A stretch of DNA of 64,000 nt from Dyella sp. EPa41 (lineage in GTDB: Bacteria > Pseudomonadota > Gammaproteobacteria > Xanthomonadales > Rhodanobacteraceae): positions 52,391 to 116,390 of the forward strand of contig NZ_BCPR01000004.1 in NCBI RefSeq assembly GCF_016586165.1, read 5' to 3'. The notes beneath the pieces were generated by a model. That model made no database searches. It had not been told where the DNA came from and saw only the letters and a program-made list of their open reading frames with translations. A program made the position numbers and the translations under genes. This document shows, one piece after another, positions 16,695 to 25,412 of this stretch (positions within the stretch are counted from its first letter, which is position 1; every line of letters starts with the position of its first letter).

Positions 16695-17908
16695 AGTGGC
16701 GCCTTCGGTTGATGATGCTGTTCGAGTACGCGATCTGGGGCGCCTGGTACGTCACGGTTGGCACCTGGCTGGGCCAGACCCTGCACTTCAGCGGCCAGGA
16801 AATCGGCGCCGTGGCGGGCACCACCGCGATCGGCGCGATGATCTCGCCGCTGTTCGTGGGATTGATGGCCGACCGCCTGTTCGACACCCGCCGCGTGCTG
16901 GCCGCGCTGCACGTCATCGGCGCCGTCCTGCTGGCGGTCGCCGCGCAACAGCGTTCGTTCCCGCTGGTCTATGCGGCCCTGCTTGCCTACAGCCTCTGCT
17001 ACATGCCCACGCTGGCGCTTACCACCTCGCTCGCCATGCGCCACATCACCGACCCGCGCGAGGAGTTCGGCGCCATTCGCGTGTTCGGCACCATCGGCTG
17101 GATCGTGGTCGGCCTCGTCGTCGGCGCCTGGGGCGTGGAAGCGACCGCTTCGCCGCTGCTGCTCGCAGCCGGGCTCTCGGTCGTGATGGCGGGCTACTGC
17201 CTCACCCTGCCCCCGACGCCGCCGCTCGCACGCAACCAGCGCCTTGAACTGCGCCACGCACTGCCGCTGGAATCGCTGCACCTGCTGCGCGATCGCTCGA
17301 TGGCGGTGTTCGCGCTGGCCTCGTTCCTCATCTGCATTCCGCTGCAGTTCTATTACGCCTTCACCAACCTGTTCCTCAACGAGGTCGGCGTGGTCAACGC
17401 CGCGGGCAAGATGACCGGCGGCCAGATGTCGGAAATCCTGTGCATGCTGCTCATCCCCTGGTTCTTCCGGCGCCTGGGCGTGAAGTACATGCTTGCCGTG
17501 GGCATGCTGGCCTGGGTGTTGCGCTATGCCATGTTCGCCTTCGGCGGCACCGGCGAGCTGATGTGGATGTTGTGGCTGGGCATCGTGCTGCACGGCATCT
17601 GCTTCGACTTCTTCTTCGTCGTCGGCCAGATCTATATCGATCGGGAAGCGCCGCCGGCGCTGCGCGCCGCCACGCAGGGGCTCATTACCTTCCTGACCTA
17701 CGGCCTGGGCATGTTCGTCGGCTCCTGGCTGTCCGGACTGGTCGTGGACACCTATGCCAAGACCGCTGCCGAAGGCGTCGCCACGCACGACTGGCACGCG
17801 ATCTGGATGATCGCCGGCGGCTGCGCCGCCTTCGTGCTCGTGCTGTTCGTGCTGATGTTCAAGGATCGACGGGAAGCTTCGGCCGCCCCCGCCGCCACTA
17901 CCGCCTGA
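16691..17908 (+). CDS. MFS transporter, nucleoside:H+ symporter (NHS)-like
   Basis: A 405-residue, 12-helix MFS permease whose opening (RLMMLFEYAIWGAWYVTVG) and MLLIPWFFRRLG and VGQIYIDREAP segments match the NHS family (NupG/XapB-like). In sugar-catabolic operons of Xanthomonadales, NHS-like permeases probably move sugars or keto-sugars rather than nucleosides. Here it would import the product of periplasmic oxidation; that is inferred from context. The ATG is within the preceding stop. Confidence 0.87.
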   Translation: MKWRLRLMMLFEYAIWGAWYVTVGTWLGQTLHFSGQEIGAVAGTTAIGAMISPLFVGLMADRLFDTRRVLAALHVIGAVLLAVAAQQRSFPLVYAALLAYSLCYMPTLALTTSLAMRHITDPREEFGAIRVFGTIGWIVVGLVVGAWGVEATASPLLLAAGLSVVMAGYCLTLPPTPPLARNQRLELRHALPLESLHLLRDRSMAVFALASFLICIPLQFYYAFTNLFLNEVGVVNAAGKMTGGQMSEILCMLLIPWFFRRLGVKYMLAVGMLAWVLRYAMFAFGGTGELMWMLWLGIVLHGICFDFFFVVGQIYIDREAPPALRAATQGLITFLTYGLGMFVGSWLSGLVVDTYAKTAAEGVATHDWHAIWMIAGGCAAFVLVLFVLMFKDRREASAAPAATTA

Positions 17909-17946
17909 CTCCTCCCACCCACCTGGCCCTCCAGGAGAATGCTTTC

Positions 17947-18822
17947 ATGATGAATCGCAGGCAGTTTATCGCTCGATCCGCACTGTTCGGCGGCGCGGCG
18001 TGGCTTGCCGCCAGCGCCCCCGGCAGGCTGCTCGCCGCCGCGTCGCAGGGCAAGCCGCTCGGCATCCAGCTCTACATGGTGCTGAAGGCCTACCAGGACG
18101 ACCCGATGGGCACGCTCAAGACGCTCAAGGCGATCGGGTACGCCGAAATCGAAGCCATCGTGACCTCGACCGCCAAGACATTGCGCGACCAGTTGAACGA
18201 AGCCGGCCTGGGCTGCCCCAGCATGCATTTCGACAGCCTCGGCATCGAGCCAGGCATCGAAGCCGCGCATACGCTGGGTACGCAATATTTCGTCAGCAGC
18301 ATGCTGCCGTCCTTCATGGAAAAGATGAGCGGCGGCAAGAAGGCCACGTACTCCCGCGACGATGCGAAGCGCACCGCCGAGTTCGCCAACCAGATCGGCG
18401 AGAAGGCCAGGCAGGCGGGCCTGCAGTACGCCTACCACAACCATCATCTCGAATTCACCGACGTGGGCCAGGGGCAGACGTTCTACGATGTTCTGCTCAA
18501 GGAAACCGATCCGAACCTGGTCAAGCTCGAACTCGACTGCGGCTGGGTGCATGCAGGCGGCAAGAACCCGGCCGAGATCTTCAAGGCCAACCCCGGCCGC
18601 ATTCCGCTGATGCACGCGAAGGATTTCCTGCCCTCCCCCAAGCCCGACGACTATCCCGGCGCGGAGCTGGGCCGCGGCACGGTCGACTACAAGCCGATCA
18701 TGGCCGCCGCCGACAAGGCTGGACTGAAGCATTGCTTCGTCGAACAGGAAGGCCCGTTCTCGCGCATGAGCCAGCTCGACGCCGCACGCGTCGACTTTGC
18801 CTACCTGCGTCCGCTGCGCTGA
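17947..18822 (+). CDS. Tat-exported TIM-barrel sugar isomerase/epimerase-like protein
   Basis: A 291-residue member of the AP-endonuclease-2/xylose-isomerase-like barrel family. A Tat leader (NRRQFIARSALFGGAAW) puts it in the periplasm. Metal-ligand candidates lie in YAYHNHHLEF, LELDCGWVHAGG and LMHAKDF, and a C-terminal Glu in CFVEQEGPF. Close relatives beside GMC dehydrogenases may epimerise or cleave 3-keto-sugars. AGGAGA lies eight bases before the start. Confidence 0.87.
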   Translation: MMNRRQFIARSALFGGAAWLAASAPGRLLAAASQGKPLGIQLYMVLKAYQDDPMGTLKTLKAIGYAEIEAIVTSTAKTLRDQLNEAGLGCPSMHFDSLGIEPGIEAAHTLGTQYFVSSMLPSFMEKMSGGKKATYSRDDAKRTAEFANQIGEKARQAGLQYAYHNHHLEFTDVGQGQTFYDVLLKETDPNLVKLELDCGWVHAGGKNPAEIFKANPGRIPLMHAKDFLPSPKPDDYPGAELGRGTVDYKPIMAAADKAGLKHCFVEQEGPFSRMSQLDAARVDFAYLRPLR

Positions 18823-18865
18823 CCCAGCGCATCCACTCTCGACCGATCGCTTGTTGCAAGGGGCC

Positions 18866-20560
18866 ATGATGGACAAGAACACGTACGACGCCATTGTTGT
18901 CGGTACCGGCGTCAGCGGTGGCTGGGCAGCCAAGGAGCTTACGGAAAAAGGACTGAAGACCCTCGTGCTGGACCGCGGCCGCATGGTCAAGCACGGCGAA
19001 TACCCGACGGCGACGATGGCGCCATGGGAATTGCCGTACGCCAACGAACCCACGCAGGAGGACGTGCGCCGGCATCCGATCCATACGCGCCCCTCGTTCT
19101 ACGGCATCACGCAGGCGACCAAGCACTGGTTCGTCGACGACCTCGACAACCCATACGTCGAAACCAAGCCGTTCGACTGGTTCCGCGGCTATCACGTTGG
19201 CGGGCGTTCGCTGATGTGGGGCCGCCAGAGCTACCGCTTCAGCGACATCGACTTCGAGGCGAACGGCAAGGAAGGCGTCGGCGTGGACTGGCCCATCCGC
19301 TACGCCGACATCGCGCCCTGGTACGACTACGTCGAGAACTTCATCGGCGTAAGCGGCGCCACCGACCACCTCGCGCAGCTGCCTGACGGCCAGTTCCTGC
19401 CGCCGATGGAACTCAACTGCGTGGAGAAGGAGTTCGGCGGCCGGCTGGCCGACAAGTTCAACCGCAAGCTGATCATCGGGCGCACGGCCAACCTTTCCGG
19501 GCCGCTCAAGCACGACCAGAGCCCGCAGCGTGCCACCTGCCAGTACCGCAACCAGTGCATGCGCGGCTGCCCGTTCGGCGCCTACTTCAGCAGCAACTCC
19601 TCGACGCTGCCGTCGGCGGAGCGCACCGGCAACATGACGATCGTGCCCAACGCCATCGTCTACGAGATGATCTACGACAACGCCAAGGGCAAGGCGACCG
19701 GCGTACGCGTGCTTGACGCCGAAACCGGGCACCAGACCGACTACTTCGCGCGCGTGATCTTCCTGTGCGCCTCGACCTTCGGCACCACGCACATCCTGCT
19801 GAACTCGACGTCCACCCGCTTCCCCAACGGCTTCGGCAACGACAGCGGCGAGCTGGGCCACAACGTGATGGATCATCTGTTCGGCACCGGCGCCATGGCC
19901 AGCGTGGACGGCCACGAGGATCGCTACTACAGCGGCCGCCGCCCCAATGGTTTCTATATCCCGCGCTATCGCAACATCGGCTCGGACAAGCGCCCCTACC
20001 TGCGCGGCTTCGGCTACCAGGGCAGCGCGAGCCGGCGCAACTGGTCGCGGCTCGTGGACGAGAACCTGATCGGCGACGACCTCAAGCGCGCCGCGGAAGA
20101 GCCCGGCCCCTGGACCCTGTCGATGGGCGGCTTCGGCGAAATGCTGCCGTCGCACCAGAACTTCGTGTCGCTGGACCACAACCGCAAGGACAAGTACGGC
20201 CTGCCCGCACTCAACTTCGACGTCGCGCATCGCGAGAACGAGCGCCTGATGGCGAAGGAGATCGTCAGCGACGCGGTCGAGATGCTGAGCGCCGCCGGTT
20301 ACAAAAACGTGCAGCCCTACCACGTCGACGCGAATGTCGGCGCGGCCATCCACGAAATGGGCACCGCGCGCATGGGGCGCGACCCCAGGACCTCGGTGCT
20401 CAATGCGTGGAACCAGATGCACGCATCGAAGAATGTCTTCATCACCGATGGCTCGTGCATGGCCTCGTCCGCGTGCCAGAACCCGTCGTTGACCTACATG
20501 GCCTTGACGGCACGCGCCGCCAACCATGCGGTGGAAGAACTCAAGCGCGGAAACATCTGA
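18866..20560 (+). CDS. GMC oxidoreductase, glycoside 3-dehydrogenase-like large subunit
   Basis: A 564-residue FAD enzyme. The dinucleotide motif VVGTGVSGGWAAKEL is at the N-terminus, and the active-site His lies in HEMGTARMG. A Cys triad, C-x5-C-x3-C at about residues 225, 231 and 235, matches the spacing that binds a 3Fe-4S cluster in the catalytic subunit of Burkholderia FAD glucose dehydrogenase. There is no leader of its own, so it should travel through Tat with the next gene's product. The likely reaction is oxidation of the C3 hydroxyl of a glycoside. Start 18869 is also possible. Confidence 0.9.
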   Translation: MMDKNTYDAIVVGTGVSGGWAAKELTEKGLKTLVLDRGRMVKHGEYPTATMAPWELPYANEPTQEDVRRHPIHTRPSFYGITQATKHWFVDDLDNPYVETKPFDWFRGYHVGGRSLMWGRQSYRFSDIDFEANGKEGVGVDWPIRYADIAPWYDYVENFIGVSGATDHLAQLPDGQFLPPMELNCVEKEFGGRLADKFNRKLIIGRTANLSGPLKHDQSPQRATCQYRNQCMRGCPFGAYFSSNSSTLPSAERTGNMTIVPNAIVYEMIYDNAKGKATGVRVLDAETGHQTDYFARVIFLCASTFGTTHILLNSTSTRFPNGFGNDSGELGHNVMDHLFGTGAMASVDGHEDRYYSGRRPNGFYIPRYRNIGSDKRPYLRGFGYQGSASRRNWSRLVDENLIGDDLKRAAEEPGPWTLSMGGFGEMLPSHQNFVSLDHNRKDKYGLPALNFDVAHRENERLMAKEIVSDAVEMLSAAGYKNVQPYHVDANVGAAIHEMGTARMGRDPRTSVLNAWNQMHASKNVFITDGSCMASSACQNPSLTYMALTARAANHAVEELKRGNI

Positions 20561-20570
20561 GGATATCGCC

Positions 20571-21161
20571 ATGAATCGTCGCGAATGGTTGAAGTGTGTT
20601 TCCGCGCTGGCCGTCGGCACCGTCGCCGCCCCGACGCTGCTGGCCGCCTTCGATGCCTACGCCACGGCGCAGACGCCGGGCACCAGCCTGCAGTTCTTCA
20701 CCCAGCCACAGATCAGCCTCATCTCCGCCGTCGTCGACATCATCATCCCTCGCAGCGACACGCCCGGTGCGGTCGAGGCAGGCGTGCCCCGCTTCATCGA
20801 CCAGATGTTCGCGAACGTCTACGCCAAGGCCGACCAGGAGCGCTACATGAGCGCGATGGCCGCGTTCGACAAGGCCGGCGGCAAGCCTTTCCTCCAGTTG
20901 AGCGATGCGCAGCGCAAGGCGCTGGTGACGAAGCTTCACGCCGAAGCCCTGGCGGACCCGAAAGATACGGCCACGGCACTGGCCGCCTCGTTCGTGCTGA
21001 TGAACAAGAAACTCGCGATGACGGGTTTCTTCCTGTCACAGCCCGGTTGCACCGAGGTGCTGCAGTACTCGGCGGTGCCGGGCGCCTATCACGCCGACAT
21101 ACCGCTGGCCCAGGCCGGCAACGGCCGCGCATGGGCCGTCGAGACGGTGCTGATGTTCTGA
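20571..21161 (+). CDS. Gluconate 2-dehydrogenase subunit 3-like small subunit
   Basis: A 196-residue protein with a Tat leader (NRREWLKCVSALAVGTV) and the subunit-3 fold. It has FTQPQISLISAVVDIIIPR, a Pro- and Asp-rich loop (SDTPGAVEAGVPRFIDQM) and the C-terminal W-containing segment. This family acts as the Tat hitch-hiker partner of FAD dehydrogenases. It is 10 bases downstream of the GMC gene, with GAGG before its ATG. No cytochrome subunit follows, unlike classical three-subunit enzymes. Confidence 0.9.
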   Translation: MNRREWLKCVSALAVGTVAAPTLLAAFDAYATAQTPGTSLQFFTQPQISLISAVVDIIIPRSDTPGAVEAGVPRFIDQMFANVYAKADQERYMSAMAAFDKAGGKPFLQLSDAQRKALVTKLHAEALADPKDTATALAASFVLMNKKLAMTGFFLSQPGCTEVLQYSAVPGAYHADIPLAQAGNGRAWAVETVLMF

Positions 21162-21195
21162 TCATGACACAGCCGCAACGACCAGGTGATCACGC

Positions 21196-22251
21196 ATGAA
21201 GACACTCAAGGGACCGGGCATTTTCCTTGCCCAGTACGCGGGAGACGCGGCGCCCTTCAACACGCTTCCCGACATCGCCCGATGGGCGGCGTCGCTTGGC
21301 TTTGTCGGCTTGCAGATCCCCACCACTGACCGTCGCCTGTTCGATCTCGAACAGGCCGCCGCGAGCAAGGCGTACTGCGACGACATCGCGGGCATGCTGG
21401 CCGGACACGGGTTGGCGGTGACGGAGTTGTCCACGCACCTGCAAGGCCAGCTGGTGGCTTCGCACCCCGCCTACGATCGGCTGTTCGACGGGTTCGCCCC
21501 CGGGCATCTGCGCGGCGACGCGAAGGCGCGCCAGGCCTGGGCGGTGGAGCAGCTCAAGCTCGCGGCTACGGCGAGCAGGCATTTCGGCCTGTCGGCGCAC
21601 GCCACCTTCTCGGGCGCGTTGGCGTGGCATCTGTTCTATCCGTGGCCGCAACGTCCCGCCGGCCTGATCGAAGAAGCCTTCGCCGAACTCGGCAGGCGCT
21701 GGCGGCCGATCCTGGACGCCTTCGACGAGGCGGGCGTGGACGTGTGCTATGAGCTGCATCCGGGCGAAGACCTGCACGATGGCGCCACGTTCGAACGGTT
21801 CCTCGACGCGGTGGATCACCACCCTCGCGCAAACATCCTCTACGACCCCAGTCACATGGTGTTGCAGCAGCTCGACTACCTGGCGTTCATCGACCTCTAT
21901 CACGAGCGCATCCGCGCCTTCCACGTGAAGGACGCCGAGTTCCGGCCCAACGGCCGCGCCGGCGTGTATGGCGGTTACCAGAACTGGATCGATCGCCCCG
22001 GACGCTTCCGCTCGCTGGGTGACGGACAAATCGACTTCGGCGCCATCTTCAGCAAGATGGCGCAGTACGATTATCCGGGCTGGGCCGTACTCGAATGGGA
22101 GTGCTGCCTGAAGGATCCCATCCAGGGCGCCACCGAAGGCGCGCGTTTCATTCGCGACCACATCATCAAGGTCACGGATCGTGCGTTCGACGACTTCGCG
22201 GCCACCGGCGCCGACCAGGCCTTCAACCGCCAGGTGCTCGGCATCGGTTGA
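21196..22251 (+). CDS. TIM-barrel sugar phosphate isomerase/epimerase-like protein
   Basis: A 351-residue AP-endonuclease-2-like barrel without a signal peptide. Candidate metal ligands are the Glu in VCYELHPGED, the Asp/His in LYDPSHMVLQQL, the His in IRAFHVKDAEF and the Glu in WAVLEWECCL. The length and GYQNWIDRPGRFRSLGDG segment match a group found next to 3-keto-sugar dehydrogenases. A cytoplasmic keto-sugar isomerase or epimerase is inferred. Confidence 0.85.
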   Translation: MKTLKGPGIFLAQYAGDAAPFNTLPDIARWAASLGFVGLQIPTTDRRLFDLEQAAASKAYCDDIAGMLAGHGLAVTELSTHLQGQLVASHPAYDRLFDGFAPGHLRGDAKARQAWAVEQLKLAATASRHFGLSAHATFSGALAWHLFYPWPQRPAGLIEEAFAELGRRWRPILDAFDEAGVDVCYELHPGEDLHDGATFERFLDAVDHHPRANILYDPSHMVLQQLDYLAFIDLYHERIRAFHVKDAEFRPNGRAGVYGGYQNWIDRPGRFRSLGDGQIDFGAIFSKMAQYDYPGWAVLEWECCLKDPIQGATEGARFIRDHIIKVTDRAFDDFAATGADQAFNRQVLGIG

Positions 22252-22319
22252 TGCGCGATGAGCGAAACCACCGGCTGTTTCATCCATCCACTCGTCGACG
22301 CCTGAGGAACGCCTAGGCC

Positions 22320-23222
22320 ATGTCCACCGAATCGCGGGGCATTTCCCGCCGCACCGCCCTTGGCCGCATCGCCGCTGCCGCCGCCTTTGGCGCGACCTCG
22401 CTGATCGCTTCCGCGCAAACCACGCCCTCGGCGACGGTGCAGGCAAAGCCGCCTGCCGGGCGTCTCAGGCAATCGCTCAGTCGCTGGACGTCCAAGGAGC
22501 CGCTGCCGGCACTGTGCAAGCGCATCAAGTCGATCGGCTTCACCGGCCTCGACCTGGTGCATACCGACGAATGGGATGCCGTGAACGACAGCGGCCTCGT
22601 CGTTTCCATGGGCTATCCCACGCGGCGCGAACCTTTCATCCAGACAGGCTTCAACGATCCGGCCCATCACGCCCTGCTGTTGAAGGAGCTGGAAGCCACC
22701 ATCCCGCTGGCCAGGCGTGCCGGCGTCAAGAACCTGATCACCATGTTCGGCAACCGAACGCCGGGCATCGACACGCAGCAGGCCATCGACAACTGCGTCG
22801 CGGGCCTTTCGAAGATCGCCCCGTACGCGGCGGAAAACGGCATCACGATCTGCGTGGAGTTGCTGAACAGCAAGGTCGACCATCACGGCTACCAGGGCGA
22901 CAGCACCGCGTTCGGCGTCGCCGTGATGAAGGGCATCGGCTCGCCCAGCGTCAAGCTGCTCTACGACATCTACCACATGCAGATCATGGAGGGCGACGTG
23001 ATCCGCACCATCCGCGACAACATCCAATGGATCGGGCATTTCCATACGGGTGGCGTGCCGGGGCGCCATGAAATCAACGGCACGCAGGAGCTCAACTACC
23101 ACGCCATCGCGGCGGCCATCGCCGACCTTCACTACGACGGATTCATCGCGCACGAATTCATGCCGACGCGATCCGATCCGTTCGAATCCTTCGCGGAAGC
23201 CGTTGGCATCTGCACGGTTTGA
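22320..23222 (+). CDS. Tat-exported hydroxypyruvate isomerase-like barrel protein
   Basis: A 300-residue TIM barrel of the hydroxypyruvate isomerase group, with a Tat-like leader (SRRTALGRIAAAAAFG). Conserved points are ICVELLNSKVDHHGY, LLYDIYHMQIMEGD, IGHFHTGGVPGRHE and the C-terminal AHEFMPTR. As the second exported barrel of the operon it would act on a periplasmic keto-sugar. True hydroxypyruvate isomerase activity is unlikely in this setting. Confidence 0.85.
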   Translation: MSTESRGISRRTALGRIAAAAAFGATSLIASAQTTPSATVQAKPPAGRLRQSLSRWTSKEPLPALCKRIKSIGFTGLDLVHTDEWDAVNDSGLVVSMGYPTRREPFIQTGFNDPAHHALLLKELEATIPLARRAGVKNLITMFGNRTPGIDTQQAIDNCVAGLSKIAPYAAENGITICVELLNSKVDHHGYQGDSTAFGVAVMKGIGSPSVKLLYDIYHMQIMEGDVIRTIRDNIQWIGHFHTGGVPGRHEINGTQELNYHAIAAAIADLHYDGFIAHEFMPTRSDPFESFAEAVGICTV

Positions 23223-23241
23223 CCTGTCACCGGGGACCTTC

Positions 23242-24039
23242 ATGAAACGACCACTCACCGCCGCACTGACCCTGTGCGCCTTCGCCTCGTCCCTTGCCTG
23301 GGCGCAATCCGCCGTGCCGTCGAGCACGGCTGAACCCACCGATCCCAAGGCCACCGAACAATGGGAGCCTGTTCCGAAGATCATTGCGCCGGGCGCGCAG
23401 GCCGGCGCACCGCCCTCGGACGCCGTGGTGCTGTTCGATGGCCGCGATCTCGGCCAGTGGGAGGCCTCCAAAGACCACTCGCCGGCGCACTGGAAGGTGC
23501 ACGATGGCGTGATGACGGTCGACAAGACCACCGGCAACATCCAGACCAGGCGCCACTTCAGGAACTACCAGCTGCACCTCGAATGGCAGGTTCCCAGAGA
23601 CATCACCGGCGAAGGCCAGGCGCGCGGCAACAGCGGGCTGTTCCTCGCCTCGACCGGGCCGGGCGACGAAGGCTACGAGGTGCAGATCCTCGATTCGTGG
23701 AAGAACACGACCTACGTCAACGGACAGGCCGCCAGCATCTACAAACAGGCGGCCCCGCTGGTCAACGCGATGCGTCCACCGGGCGAATGGCAGACCTACG
23801 ACGTGATCTGGACGGCGCCGGTTTTCGCAGCCGACGGTTCGCTCAAATCGCCGGCCTACGTCACGCTGTTCCACAATGGCGTGCTGGTGCAGAACCACAC
23901 CCAGCTCACGGGTGAAACGTTCTACATCGGCAAGCCGAAGTACAAGCCGTACGACGAGGCCGCCATCAAGCTGCAGGCGCATGGCGACCACTCGCAACCC
24001 CTCAGCTTCCGCAATATCTGGGTGCGTCCGCTGGACTGA
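23242..24039 (+). CDS. DUF1080 (3-keto-disaccharide hydrolase) protein
   Basis: A 265-residue exported protein with a Sec leader (KRPLTAALTLCAFASSLAWA). A concanavalin-like beta-sandwich follows, with VVLFDGRDLGQWEA, GNSGLFLAS, YEVQILDSWKN and a C-terminal FRNIWVRPLD. This is the DUF1080/3-keto-disaccharide hydrolase family, which cleaves 3-keto-glycosides. It closes the operon and fits the order dehydrogenase, then keto-glycoside cleavage. The next gene converges. Confidence 0.9.
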   Translation: MKRPLTAALTLCAFASSLAWAQSAVPSSTAEPTDPKATEQWEPVPKIIAPGAQAGAPPSDAVVLFDGRDLGQWEASKDHSPAHWKVHDGVMTVDKTTGNIQTRRHFRNYQLHLEWQVPRDITGEGQARGNSGLFLASTGPGDEGYEVQILDSWKNTTYVNGQAASIYKQAAPLVNAMRPPGEWQTYDVIWTAPVFAADGSLKSPAYVTLFHNGVLVQNHTQLTGETFYIGKPKYKPYDEAAIKLQAHGDHSQPLSFRNIWVRPLD

Positions 24040-24054
24040 ATCATCCCGGTGCCG

Positions 24055-24471
24055 CTACATCGGCGGCATCGTCTCGAAGGCCGGCACGGAGGGCTGCTGC
24101 ACGTCCCAGGCCGGACGCCGGATGGCATAGGTCACCGCCTGCGGCTGGTAGCGCCTCGTATCGTCGAGGCTCGCGGCATGGATGGTGAACAGGGCCGGCA
24201 TCGCGGCAAACGTGAGATACACCGGCGAGCCGCAGCGGGGGCAGAACGCATGCGTCTTGACGTTCCCGCTGTCGGCGACGATGTCCCACGATGCCGCCTG
24301 CCCTTCGACACGGACCTGGCTGCGGTCGGGAAACGTGAGATAGGAACCGTGCCCGGTACCGCTGCGCTGCTGGCAGTCGCGGCAATGACATTCGTTCATG
24401 AACAGTGGTTCGGCATGGATGGTGTAGCGCACGGCTCCGCAAGCGCAGCCGCCGGTAAAGGCGTCACTCAT
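24055..24471 (-). CDS. GFA family (CENP-V/GFA zinc-binding) protein
   Basis: A 138-residue protein with the GFA zinc motifs: GGCACGAVRY, NECHCRDCQQRSG and AFCPRCGSPVY. The family is named for glutathione-dependent formaldehyde activation, but most members have unproven roles. AGGAGA lies just before the ATG at 24471. It forms a leftward set with the SRPBCC and ArsR genes. Confidence 0.88.
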   Translation of the reverse strand: MSDAFTGGCACGAVRYTIHAEPLFMNECHCRDCQQRSGTGHGSYLTFPDRSQVRVEGQAASWDIVADSGNVKTHAFCPRCGSPVYLTFAAMPALFTIHAASLDDTRRYQPQAVTYAIRRPAWDVQQPSVPAFETMPPM

Positions 24472-24512
24472 GGCACTCTCCTGGTATGAAGCGCGGATGC
24501 CCCGCGCCAGCG

Positions 24513-24995
24513 TCAATGACGCGTCGGCGGAACCTCTTGCCCGCCCACGAGCATGTCGAGCCTTTCCACGACCTTGGTCCAGCCTTCGCTCATGTTGCGA
24601 TAGGCCGTGTCGTTCCGCGGCAGCACGAAGCCCGAATGGATCAACCTCAGTCGCGTGCCCTGGTCCACTTTCGCCAGGATCCAGGTGACGATCGTTTCCA
24701 GCCGCGAACCGTAGCCCTCGTTGCTTTCGTGACCGCCTTTCCACGAATAGGCGAAGCGTTCGTTCGGCAGCACTTCGAGCACTTCGCAGCGGATCACGCC
24801 GTCCCACTCGCCGGCCGGCTTCGTGGTGAAGGTGAACCGGTTGCCGACCACGGCTTCGAAGCCACTCGGCGGCATCAGCCAGCGCGCGATCAGCGCGCCG
24901 TCGGTCAACGCTTTCCACAAGGCCGCGGGCGCATGGGGAAAGATCTCGTCGATCACGATATCCCTGTAGTCCTCGGTCACGACGGCATGGCTCAT
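24513..24995 (-). CDS. SRPBCC/AHSA1-domain protein
   Basis: A 160-residue START-like protein. It has IDEIFPHAPAALWKALTD, WLMPPSGFEAVVGNRFTF and a C-terminal helix ending SEGWTKVVERLDMLV. Such genes are commonly paired with ArsR-type regulators, as here: its ATG overlaps the ArsR stop. The hydrophobic cavity suggests binding of a small ligand, possibly sensed by the pair. Its biochemical role is unknown. Confidence 0.87.
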   Translation of the reverse strand: MSHAVVTEDYRDIVIDEIFPHAPAALWKALTDGALIARWLMPPSGFEAVVGNRFTFTTKPAGEWDGVIRCEVLEVLPNERFAYSWKGGHESNEGYGSRLETIVTWILAKVDQGTRLRLIHSGFVLPRNDTAYRNMSEGWTKVVERLDMLVGGQEVPPTRH

Positions 24996-25327
24996 GGATC
25001 GATCTCCTTCATCAGTGCACGCAGGGCATGGAAACGCTCACGCCAGAACGCGCCGTAGTCGCCCATCCAGTCGGCGAGCGGCGTCAGCCCGTCGGGCTGG
25101 GCGCGGTAGTAGACGTTGCGCCCTTCCGGTCGTTCGACCACCAGGCCAGCCTGCTTCAACGACTTCAGGTGCTGGGACACGGCGCTTTGGGAAACGCCGC
25201 TGCCACGCGTGAGGTCGGCGACGGAGATTTCCTCGGCGCCCGCGATCCGCTCATACACCGATCGCCGCGTGGGGTCGGCAAGCGCACGCATCACATCGTT
25301 GAGGCTGGCTGCTTCAGGCATGATCAA
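24992..25327 (-). CDS. ArsR-family transcriptional regulator
   Basis: A 111-residue winged-helix regulator with ALADPTRRSVYERIAG and the recognition helix SQSAVSQHLKSLKQAGLV, then the wing GRNVYYRAQPDGL. It lacks the ArsR metal Cys motif and is of the type linked to SRPBCC partners. It starts at 25327 or at the ATG six bases later. The upstream stretch to 25360 is A/T-rich (TAGTATCTACTTATTG) and probably carries its promoter and operator. Confidence 0.87.
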   Translation of the reverse strand: MIMPEAASLNDVMRALADPTRRSVYERIAGAEEISVADLTRGSGVSQSAVSQHLKSLKQAGLVVERPEGRNVYYRAQPDGLTPLADWMGDYGAFWRERFHALRALMKEIDP

Positions 25328-25412
25328 AGATTAGTATCTACTTATTGATTAGTCAACACTGATGGATGGATTGCACCCGCCCGCTGAGCCGAGGCCATCG
25401 CTTCGCGCCTCT

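Noticed and set aside
25342..25412. Long continuation of the first RND frame to 25342
   Set aside because: After the frameshift this frame has the low-complexity wording of an antisense or off-frame reading; the real C-terminus is in the other frame.
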